Assembly: GCF_030433855.1 (NCBI RefSeq)
Contig: NZ_JARUXC010000004.1
Coordinates: 248,001 to 312,000, forward strand
Origin: Agreia sp. PsM10
GTDB lineage: Bacteria > Actinomycetota > Actinomycetes > Actinomycetales > Microbacteriaceae
Length of the DNA: 64,000 bases
Direction: 5' to 3'
Positions within the stretch are counted from its first letter, which is position 1. Every line of letters begins with the position of its first letter. The notes under the pieces were generated by a model, which was given only the letters and a program-made list of their open reading frames with translations, was not told where the DNA came from and did not search any database. Of the stretch, positions 24,306 through 31,342 are shown in pieces. A program made the translations under genes and the position numbers.

Positions 24306-25805
24306 ATGCCCATCACATCGCCTGTCATTCCTCATTGGATCAACGGCTCCGAGTACCCCTCGAACTCGGGCCGGACAGCTCCGGTGTTCGATCCCGCCCT
24401 GGGAGTCGAAACCAAGCGCGTCGCGCTCGCAGACCACGCTGAGATCGCCGCTGCGATCGCAAGCGCCAAGGCCGCATTTCCCGCCTGGCGTGATCTGTCG
24501 CTCGCGCGAAGGCAGCAGATCCTCTTCCGATTCCGCGAGCTGCTCGAGTCGAAGAAGGGGGAGCTCGCCGAGATCATCACCAGTGAGCACGGCAAGGTCG
24601 TCTCCGACGCGCTCGGCGAGATCACCCGGGGCCAGGAAGTCGTGGAGTTCGCGACCGGCCTCGCCCACCACCTGAAAGGCGAGTACTCCGAGAACGTCTC
24701 GACAGGCGTCGATGTCTATTCGACGAAGCAGCCTCTGGGTGTCGTGGGCATCATCAGTCCGTTCAACTTCCCCGCAATGGTGCCGATGTGGTTCTTCCCT
24801 ATCGCCATCGCGGCCGGCAACTCCGTCATCCTGAAACCGAGCGAGAAAGATCCGAGCGCAGCCATCTGGCTGGCCAAGCTGTGGAAGGAAGCCGGCCTGC
24901 CCGACGGTGTCTTCACGGTGCTCAACGGTGACAAGGAGGCCGTCGACGGTCTGCTCACGAGTCCGGACGTGGCATCCATCTCGTTCGTCGGGTCGACCCC
25001 GATCGCGCAATACGTCTATGAGACCGGCACCAGACACGGCAAGCGCGTCCAGGCTCTCGGCGGTGCGAAGAACCACATGCTCGTGCTGCCCGACGCCGAC
25101 CTCGATCTCGTCGCAGACAGCGCCATCAACGCGGGCTTCGGCTCCGCAGGTGAGCGCTGCATGGCCATCTCCGTGGTCGTCGCCGTCGAGCCTGTCGCCG
25201 AACCGCTCATCGCGAAGATCGCCGAACGGATGTCGACCCTTCGCGTCGGCGACGGCCGCCGGGGTTGCGACATGGGACCGCTGGTCACTGAGGCGCACCG
25301 CGACAAGGTCGCCTCCTACATCGAGATCGCCGAAGCCGATGGCGCCACAGTGGTGGTCGACGGCCGCAACGTGCAGCCCGACGGCGACGCGAACGGCTTC
25401 TGGCTCGGTCCCACTCTCCTCGATGAGGTGCCCACCACGAGCCGCGCCTATACCGAGGAGATCTTCGGCCCCGTGCTGTCGATCGTTCGCGTCACGAGCT
25501 ACGAAGAAGGTGTGAAACTCATCAATGACGGCGCCTTCGGCAACGGCACCGCCATCTTCACCAACGACGGCGGCGCCGCCCGCCGCTTTCAGAACGAGGT
25601 GCAGGTCGGCATGATCGGAGTCAACGTGCCCATCCCCGTGCCGGTCGCCACGTTCTCCTTCGGCGGCTGGAAGGCCTCGCTTTTCGGCGACACCAAAGCC
25701 CATGGCGCTGAGGGAGTGCGCTTCTTCACGCAGCAGAAGGCCATCACCAGCCGCTGGCTCGACCCGTCGCACGGCGGTATCAACCTCGGCTTCCCGCAGA
25801 ACTAA
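24306..25805 (+). CDS. mmsA: CoA-acylating (methyl)malonate-semialdehyde dehydrogenase
   Basis: A 499-residue aldehyde dehydrogenase of the MmsA/IolA type. WINGSEYPSNSGRTAPVFDPA starts the protein, GIISPFNFPAMVPMWFFPIA and LKPSEKDPSAA form the NAD site, and GSAGERCMAISV holds the catalytic cysteine near residue 284. QVGMIGVNVPIPVPVATFSFGGWKAS and FFTQQKAITSRW complete the signature. It oxidises malonate or methylmalonate semialdehyde to acetyl- or propionyl-CoA. That completes degradation of uracil or thymine to central metabolites. GGAG lies 8 nt ahead of the ATG. Confidence 0.92.
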   Translation: MPITSPVIPHWINGSEYPSNSGRTAPVFDPALGVETKRVALADHAEIAAAIASAKAAFPAWRDLSLARRQQILFRFRELLESKKGELAEIITSEHGKVVSDALGEITRGQEVVEFATGLAHHLKGEYSENVSTGVDVYSTKQPLGVVGIISPFNFPAMVPMWFFPIAIAAGNSVILKPSEKDPSAAIWLAKLWKEAGLPDGVFTVLNGDKEAVDGLLTSPDVASISFVGSTPIAQYVYETGTRHGKRVQALGGAKNHMLVLPDADLDLVADSAINAGFGSAGERCMAISVVVAVEPVAEPLIAKIAERMSTLRVGDGRRGCDMGPLVTEAHRDKVASYIEIAEADGATVVVDGRNVQPDGDANGFWLGPTLLDEVPTTSRAYTEEIFGPVLSIVRVTSYEEGVKLINDGAFGNGTAIFTNDGGAARRFQNEVQVGMIGVNVPIPVPVATFSFGGWKASLFGDTKAHGAEGVRFFTQQKAITSRWLDPSHGGINLGFPQN

Positions 25806-25814
25806 GGCAGACAC

Positions 25815-26834
25815 ATGACACTCACACTCGGATACAAGGCCAGCGCAGAACAGTTCGACCCCCGGGAGCTCGTCGAGATCGCGGTAGCGGCCGAAGCCCA
25901 CGGCATGGAGTCCGTCGCGGTCAGTGATCACTTCCAGCCATGGCGCCACGAGGGCGGGCACGCACCGTTCTCGTTGACGTGGATGGCGGCGGTGGGCGAA
26001 CGCACGTCGACGATTCGGATCGGGACGAGCGTGATGACGCCCACCTTCCGCTACAACCCCGCGGTGCTGGCGCAAGCGTTCGCTTCGCTGGGAGTGCTCT
26101 ACCCCGACCGGATATTCCTCGGAGTGGGAACGGGCGAGGCGCTCAACGAGATCGCCACGGGTTTCCGCGGGCCGGGCGAGCAGACCTGGCCGGAGTTCAA
26201 GGAGCGCTTTGCGCGTCTCCGCGAATCGATCGACCTCATGCGGCAGCTCTGGACGAGTGACCGGGTGAGCTTCGAGGGCGAGTACTACTCGACGCGCGAC
26301 GCGTCCATCTACGATCGCCCCACCACGCCGATCCCCGTGTACATCGCTGCGGGCGGTCCCGTGGTCGCGCGATATGCGGGCCGCGCTGGCGACGGGTTCA
26401 TCTGCACCTCTGGCAAAGGGATGTCCCTCTACACCGACACCCTCCTGCCGGCAGTCCAGGAGGGAGCCGAGAAGGCGTCACGGCCCGTCGAAAGCATCGA
26501 CAAGATGATTGAGATCAAACTCTCGTACGACACTGATCCGTCCGCAGCGCTCTCCAACACGAGATTCTGGGCTCCACTCGCGCTCTCCAAGGAACAGAAA
26601 CACGACATCACCGATCCCGTCGAGATGGAGAGGGCAGCCGACGCGCTTCCGATCGAGCAGATCGCTTCGCGCTGGATTGTCGGATCCGACCCTGACGCGG
26701 TCGTCGCCTCTATAAAGGACTACGTCGACGCCGGCCTCAACCACCTTGTTTTTCACGCGCCGGGTGCGGACCAGCGACGCTTCCTCGAGCTTTTCGAACG
26801 CGATCTCGCTCCCCGCCTCAGAGAACTGGAATAA
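25815..26834 (+). CDS. fgd: F420-dependent glucose-6-phosphate dehydrogenase
   Basis: A 339-residue protein that follows mycobacterial Fgd1 almost motif for motif: [37 protein letters not shown] (active-site His39 and Trp43), [32 protein letters not shown] (Glu near 108), [35 protein letters not shown] and [10 protein letters not shown]. It oxidises glucose-6-phosphate and reduces F420 to F420H2. Being the last gene of the pyrimidine operon, 10 nt after mmsA, it looks dedicated to supplying F420H2 to the LLM oxidoreductase at 21908. Confidence 0.9.
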   Translation: MTLTLGYKASAEQFDPRELVEIAVAAEAHGMESVAVSDHFQPWRHEGGHAPFSLTWMAAVGERTSTIRIGTSVMTPTFRYNPAVLAQAFASLGVLYPDRIFLGVGTGEALNEIATGFRGPGEQTWPEFKERFARLRESIDLMRQLWTSDRVSFEGEYYSTRDASIYDRPTTPIPVYIAAGGPVVARYAGRAGDGFICTSGKGMSLYTDTLLPAVQEGAEKASRPVESIDKMIEIKLSYDTDPSAALSNTRFWAPLALSKEQKHDITDPVEMERAADALPIEQIASRWIVGSDPDAVVASIKDYVDAGLNHLVFHAPGADQRRFLELFERDLAPRLRELE

Positions 26835-26957
26835 CAGGACAGGCTTCCGACAGCCGTAAGAACGTCTGATGCGCACAGAACTCCACACCGTGCTGCTTCG
26901 CACCGCCGTCCATGATCCGATCGTGTGGCGGCTGAGCTAGCGGAATCCCAACTCCGT

Positions 26958-26996
26958 TTATGCTATGTTCGCATAAGCGGAATAAAGAATCCGCTT
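26958..26996. promoter_or_regulatory. Overlapping inverted repeats, probable TetR operator
   Basis: Two perfect dyads interlock just upstream of the MFS gene: TTATGC-N7-GCATAA (26958-26976) and AAGCGGA-N8-TCCGCTT (26975-26996). A -10-like TATGCT at 26959-26964 lies in the first. The TetR gene at 28541 follows the transporter and is the likely ligand. The rest of the 179-bp gap after fgd shows no other structure that I recognise. Confidence 0.55.
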
Positions 26997-27013
26997 AGAT
27001 CGAACGGAGATCC

Positions 27014-28495
27014 ATGCCTCGGCGACAACGACGGACCCACTACCAATTGACATTCGCGGTCCTTGCACTCGGCGTCAGCGCGTTCGCCCTGCTGCAGTCC
27101 CTCGTCATGCCTGCGTTGCCGACAATTCGGGTGGCGCTGGACGCATCGCAGACGGATGTGACGTGGGTTCTGACGGCATATCTACTCTCGGCATCGATCT
27201 TCACGCCCATCATGGGCCGACTGGGAGATATGTCGGGCAAGAAGCGCATGTTCGTCGTCGCCCTGGTCGCCCTGGCGGTCGGTTCGCTTCTGGCTGCGCT
27301 CGCTCCGTCTCTCTTGGTGATGATCGTCGCGAGGGTGATTCAGGGCATTGGCGGCGGCGTGCTTCCGTTGGCTTTCGGCATCATTCGCGACGAGTTTCCC
27401 GCGGTCAAGGTCGGCGGGGCGGTCGGCCTGATCGCAGCACTCTCGGCCATGGGGGCCGGATTCGGAATCGTTCTGGCCGGGCCGATCGTGTCGGCCCTCA
27501 GCTACCGATGGCTGTTCTGGTTCCCGCTGATCATGGTGGCCGTCGCTGCGCTCGCGGCCTACGTGCTTGTTCCGGAGAGCGAGGAGAGGACGCCAGGGCG
27601 GATCAACTGGCTGGCCGCCGCGCTCCTGTCGGGCTGGCTCGTCGCCCTTCTTCTCGCAGTGAGCCAGGCTCCCTCGTGGGGGTGGGTCTCGGTTCCGGTC
27701 CTCGGGCTCATGGCTGCGTCGGTGGTGATCGGTGTCGTCTGGGTGGCCGTCGAGCGCCGCAGTGCGAACCCCTTGATCGATATGAAGATGATGACGATCC
27801 GGTCTGTCTGGACCACGAATGTCGTCGCGCTTCTCTTCGGCGTCGCCATGTACGCGATGCTCGGCTTCCTGCCCGCGTTCCTGCAGGCATCCGCTGCTGC
27901 CGGGTACGGGTTCGGCGCAACCGTCACGGAATCGGGCGTCATGCTCCTGCCGAACGCCCTCCTGATGTTCGTCGTGGGCCTTGTTGCCGGACGATTGGCA
28001 CAGCGGTTCGGGTCCAAGATGGTTCTCATAGCGGGCACGGTCGTCTCGTTCGTCGGTCTCCTCACGATCGCCCTGGCCCATGTCGAGGTGTGGCAGATCA
28101 TCGTGGCGACGAGCCTCACCGGCATCGGATTCGGGTTGGCGTTCTCGTCGATGTCGAACATCATCGTGAACGCGGTCCCTCGAGAACAGACCGGGGTTGC
28201 GAGTGGAATGAACGCCAATATCCGCACCATCGGCGGCTCGCTCGGTGCCGCGGTGATGGCGAGCATCGTTGCCGTCGGTGCTGCGCCGTCGGGCCTTCCT
28301 GCTGAATCCGGATACACGAACGGGTTCCTTGTGCTCGCGGGTGCAATGCTTTTGGCGGGTGCTGTCGGCTTCCTCATTCCGCGAATTGCCCGAATTCCCG
28401 CCGGAGATCACCTGGAAGAGCCGTCCGTTCCTCTGCGGCATGGAGAATTGGCCATGGTCGCCGGCGGTACCGTGGTCGGCGACGAGTCGGAATAA
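27014..28495 (+). CDS. MFS transporter, DHA2 (EmrB/QacA) drug-exporter type
   Basis: A 493-residue membrane protein with about 14 hydrophobic segments. Diagnostic stretches are FALLQSLVMPALPTIRVAL, TWVLTAYLLSASIFTPIMGRLGDMSGKKRMFV (motif A), ARVIQGIGGGVLPLAFGIIRD (motif B/C region) and GVASGMNANIRTIGGSLGAAV. DHA2 proteins expel hydrophobic drugs using the proton gradient. The ATG has GGAG 4 nt upstream. A TetR regulator follows 45 nt downstream, and dyads precede the gene. Confidence 0.88.
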   Translation: MPRRQRRTHYQLTFAVLALGVSAFALLQSLVMPALPTIRVALDASQTDVTWVLTAYLLSASIFTPIMGRLGDMSGKKRMFVVALVALAVGSLLAALAPSLLVMIVARVIQGIGGGVLPLAFGIIRDEFPAVKVGGAVGLIAALSAMGAGFGIVLAGPIVSALSYRWLFWFPLIMVAVAALAAYVLVPESEERTPGRINWLAAALLSGWLVALLLAVSQAPSWGWVSVPVLGLMAASVVIGVVWVAVERRSANPLIDMKMMTIRSVWTTNVVALLFGVAMYAMLGFLPAFLQASAAAGYGFGATVTESGVMLLPNALLMFVVGLVAGRLAQRFGSKMVLIAGTVVSFVGLLTIALAHVEVWQIIVATSLTGIGFGLAFSSMSNIIVNAVPREQTGVASGMNANIRTIGGSLGAAVMASIVAVGAAPSGLPAESGYTNGFLVLAGAMLLAGAVGFLIPRIARIPAGDHLEEPSVPLRHGELAMVAGGTVVGDESE

Positions 28496-28540
28496 TCGCA
28501 GGGTAAGCCCTCAATCGGTCATGCACACTCAGGAGGAACG

Positions 28541-29215
28541 TTGCCCTCGCCATCTCTCGAGAATCAGCCCGAAAGTGCACCGCGCGAGAAGCGCCTGCGT
28601 CGGGATGCGGCGGCGAATCGCGAGCGACTTCTCGAGGCCGCGCGCAGTGTGTTCGCCGAACATGGCCTGGAGGCGTCAGTAGAAGATGTCGCTCACGCAG
28701 CCGGAGTCGGAGTCGGCACCCTGTATCGTCGGTTCCCCACGAAAGACGCTCTGATCGCAGAACTCGTCAGGGAGTTCATGGAAAAGGTCGTGACCCTCGT
28801 CACTGAGGCGGCGCAGTCCCCCGCCGGTCGGGGTCTGGAAACGTTCATCTATGCCCTGGGTGAGGTTCAGGCCGCCAACCGCGGGTGTCTCGCCCGCATC
28901 TGGACGGATCAGACGACCACCGGGTTGCGGGATGTCTATCGCGAGCACATTGCGGCTCTCTTGAAGGATGCGAAGGCCCACGATGCTGTTCGCGTCGACG
29001 CGTCGGTCACGGATCTCGACATTCTGTTCTGGTCGCTTCGCGGCATCATCGAGACGACGGGAGACCTATCTCGAACCGCATGGCGCAGGCAGGCCGCCAT
29101 TTCGCTGGCCGGACTGCGGCCGTCGCCGATCGCCTTGGCAGATCCTCCGGTGGCAGAAGAGATCATCCATCGCTCACGCCAGTCCACCCTCGTCCATTCG
29201 GAGCGCGGCTCCTGA
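28541..29215 (+). CDS. TetR/AcrR family regulator
   Basis: A 224-residue protein with N-terminal HTH RDAAANRERLLEAARSVFAEHGLEASVEDVAHAAGVGVGTLYRRFPTKDALIAEL and a helical ligand domain. The start is a TTG at 28541 with a strong AGGAGG 4 nt upstream (28531-28536). It follows the DHA2 exporter and probably represses it through the dyads at 26958-26996, released by a transported compound. Confidence 0.88.
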   Translation: MPSPSLENQPESAPREKRLRRDAAANRERLLEAARSVFAEHGLEASVEDVAHAAGVGVGTLYRRFPTKDALIAELVREFMEKVVTLVTEAAQSPAGRGLETFIYALGEVQAANRGCLARIWTDQTTTGLRDVYREHIAALLKDAKAHDAVRVDASVTDLDILFWSLRGIIETTGDLSRTAWRRQAAISLAGLRPSPIALADPPVAEEIIHRSRQSTLVHSERGS

Positions 29216-29287
29216 GCGAAGGGCGGGTGGTTCTCGGCCTTCCATAAAGGATGGACGCTCGAACTCGGTGACGTTCTGCCCGTGCGC

Positions 29288-29896
29288 TCAGTTGTCGGCT
29301 GAGGGTGCCGGGTGCTGGGGGTCGAAGAGCGACAGTGCGATGTCGAGAACGGCGCGCATGTCGAGTGTCGAATCGTAGCTCCACTGGAGCTGCAGCCCGT
29401 CGCTCACGGCGACGGCGATCCGGGCCAGCGTCTCGGCATCTTCAAGGGATGAGATGCGTCCGCCGGCTTGTCGACGGAGGATGCTTTCGCTCAGCGTGCT
29501 GACAATGTTCCGATAACGGTCGTCGATGTAGTCGTGGGCAGGATGATGGGGCTCGGCCGCATCGACAACGAGCCGTGAATACATGGCGACCAGTCCGGGC
29601 GTTCTGGTGTTGTTCGACATCGCTTCAGCCAGACCGTCGAGACTATCTCCCGCGCTCGAGATCGAGGTCGCGGTCTCCGCTGCGTCCCGCTCCTGCAGGA
29701 TCGCGGCCATCAAAGATTGACGCGACTCGAAGTAGTGGAGCACGCCCGCCTTCGTCAGGCCCACGGAATCCGCGATCTCACTCAGCGTCGATGCCGTATA
29801 CCCTCGGTCGGCGATCAGGAGAAGAGCTTGTTCCAGGATCTCTCGGCGCTTCGATTCGCCCTTGTCGTAACGGCGAGATGTAGAAGAAGCGGCCAT
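29288..29896 (-). CDS. TetR/AcrR family regulator
   Basis: A 202-residue regulator with HTH KRREILEQALLLIADRGYTASTLSEIADSVGLTKAGVLHYFESRQSLMAAIL and a C-terminal helical domain (TetR_C type, LARIAVAVSDGLQLQW). It diverges from an MFS transporter and GH3 glucosidase, and the 21-bp palindrome at 29928-29948 between them is its likely operator. Its 3' end converges on the other TetR gene with a 72-bp gap lacking a clear hairpin. Confidence 0.88.
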   Translation of the reverse strand: MAASSTSRRYDKGESKRREILEQALLLIADRGYTASTLSEIADSVGLTKAGVLHYFESRQSLMAAILQERDAAETATSISSAGDSLDGLAEAMSNNTRTPGLVAMYSRLVVDAAEPHHPAHDYIDDRYRNIVSTLSESILRRQAGGRISSLEDAETLARIAVAVSDGLQLQWSYDSTLDMRAVLDIALSLFDPQHPAPSADN

Positions 29897-29927
29897 TCCC
29901 CGACCCTAACAATCTTTTGAAGACACA

Positions 29928-29948
29928 AAACCAACCAAAGGTAGGTTT
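29928..29948. promoter_or_regulatory. TetR-type operator palindrome
   Basis: AAACC-A-ACC-AAA-GGT-A-GGTTT forms a 21-bp near-perfect palindrome between the divergent TetR gene and the MFS gene. A -10-like TATGCT follows at 29951-29956, so bound repressor would block the rightward promoter and could autoregulate the TetR gene. Confidence 0.65.
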
Positions 29949-30006
29949 CTTATGCTACTTTCGAGCGATGCCGCCAACGAGGGCGGCCAGAGTAAGTGGA
30001 GGCATT

Positions 30007-31290
30007 GTGGCCGACGAATCAATCAGAGCGAAGACGACCGATGAGCACGCTTCATCGAGCGCGGGTCGGCAAAGGCCGGAAAGGCCCGGGGGGAGCCTGC
30101 GTTCAGAGATCGGAATGCCGATCGCCGTGCTCGGTCTCTTCGTCGCGCTTCTCCCGCCGATCATCGTCTCCCTTGCGCTCAAGGTGAACGAGATCGACCC
30201 CGACAATGCGGCTGGCACGCTCAGCCTCGTGCTGGGTCTCGGTGCCTTGGTGGCCCTGCTGGTCAATCCACTGGCGGGGCGTCTGTCTGACCGCACACCC
30301 GGGCGGTTCGGTATGAGGCGGCCCTGGATCATCGGGGGTGTCGTACTCGGCTACGGTGCTCTCGTGCTGCTCACCCAGGCGACGACGGTACTGATGCTGG
30401 TGCTCTCGTGGATGCTCGTGCAGGCCTTCTTCAACGCGGCCATTGCCGCGCTCATCGCCATCTTGGCCGACTCCGTCCGTCCCCGATTCCGCGGTCGGGT
30501 AGCGGCTGGTATCGGGGTTGCTCAGAACGGATCTCTGGTCGTCGGCACTTTTATCGTGCAGCTGTTCACCACCACCACACAGCAGGTCCTTGTTCCGGCT
30601 GCCATCGGGGTCGCCGTCGTCATCGTCTTCGCGCTGGTGTTCACAGACCGTGTGCTCACCGAGCGTCCTTCAGTGAGCTTCGGAGTCCGAGAGTTCTTCG
30701 GGTCTTTCGCGTTCAACCCTCGAAAGAATCCCGATTTCGGCTGGGCATGGCTCATGCGCTTCCTCCTCACAGCAGCCGCGGTCACGGCGACCAACTACTT
30801 GGCGCTGTATCTGATCGATGATCTCGGCGTCGCAGAATCCGACGTGGCCAACGCCGTCTTTTTCGCCACACTCTTCAACGTCATCGGAGTCGTTTCGACG
30901 ACCTTCGTCGCGGGCTGGCTGAGCGACCGGCTGGGTCGACGCAAGATCTTCGTCTCAGTGGCTGCCTTCATCGTCGTGATCGGCTTGATCGTGCTGGCAC
31001 TGGCGCCGAGCCTTGCGGTCGTCTACGCCGCCGAACTCGTCATCGGAGCCGGCATCGGTTCGTTCTATGCCGTCGACCTCGCCCTCATCACCGACGTGTT
31101 GCCGAACGATTCCGACAACGGCAAAGATCTTGGTGTCGTGAACATCGCTCAGGCGCTTCCCCAGTCGCTTGTCCCTACAGCGGCCGGAGGGATCGTCGCC
31201 GTCGCCGGCTACCCCGGGCTGTTCATCAGCGGGGCCGTGCTGGGCATCTTCGGCGCGTTGGCGGCCTTCCGGGTGAAGAGCGTGCGCTAG
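30007..31290 (+). CDS. MFS transporter, probable sugar/glycoside importer
   Basis: A 427-residue membrane protein with 12 predicted helices and long polar N-terminus. NPLAGRLSDRTPGRFGMRRPWIIGG resembles the glycoside-pentoside-hexuronide/sucrose-type MFS loop, and WLSDRLGRRKIFV is the repeated motif A. The GTG at 30007 is chosen for GGAGG at 29998-30002. The ATG at 29917 lies upstream of the operator and -10 box and so cannot be the main start. The next gene is an intracellular GH3 beta-glucosidase, so import of a beta-glucoside is likely. Confidence 0.83.
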   Translation: MADESIRAKTTDEHASSSAGRQRPERPGGSLRSEIGMPIAVLGLFVALLPPIIVSLALKVNEIDPDNAAGTLSLVLGLGALVALLVNPLAGRLSDRTPGRFGMRRPWIIGGVVLGYGALVLLTQATTVLMLVLSWMLVQAFFNAAIAALIAILADSVRPRFRGRVAAGIGVAQNGSLVVGTFIVQLFTTTTQQVLVPAAIGVAVVIVFALVFTDRVLTERPSVSFGVREFFGSFAFNPRKNPDFGWAWLMRFLLTAAAVTATNYLALYLIDDLGVAESDVANAVFFATLFNVIGVVSTTFVAGWLSDRLGRRKIFVSVAAFIVVIGLIVLALAPSLAVVYAAELVIGAGIGSFYAVDLALITDVLPNDSDNGKDLGVVNIAQALPQSLVPTAAGGIVAVAGYPGLFISGAVLGIFGALAAFRVKSVR

Positions 31291-31342
31291 CACGCATCGT
31301 CGCTTCACCCGCTGCCTTCCCATGACGATCCAAGGAGAAACC

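Noticed and set aside
25815-26834. Annotating this gene as a generic LLM monooxygenase
   Set aside because: Active-site and cofactor motifs match F420-dependent glucose-6-phosphate dehydrogenase along the whole length.
27182-28441. 419-codon reverse frame opposite the DHA2 exporter
   Set aside because: Translation is charged, low-complexity and antisense to 14 membrane helices; no ribosome binding site.
29917-30006. ATG at 29917 as the start of the MFS gene
   Set aside because: It lies upstream of the TetR palindrome and -10 box, so a transcript from that promoter would not contain it; the GTG at 30007 has GGAGG.
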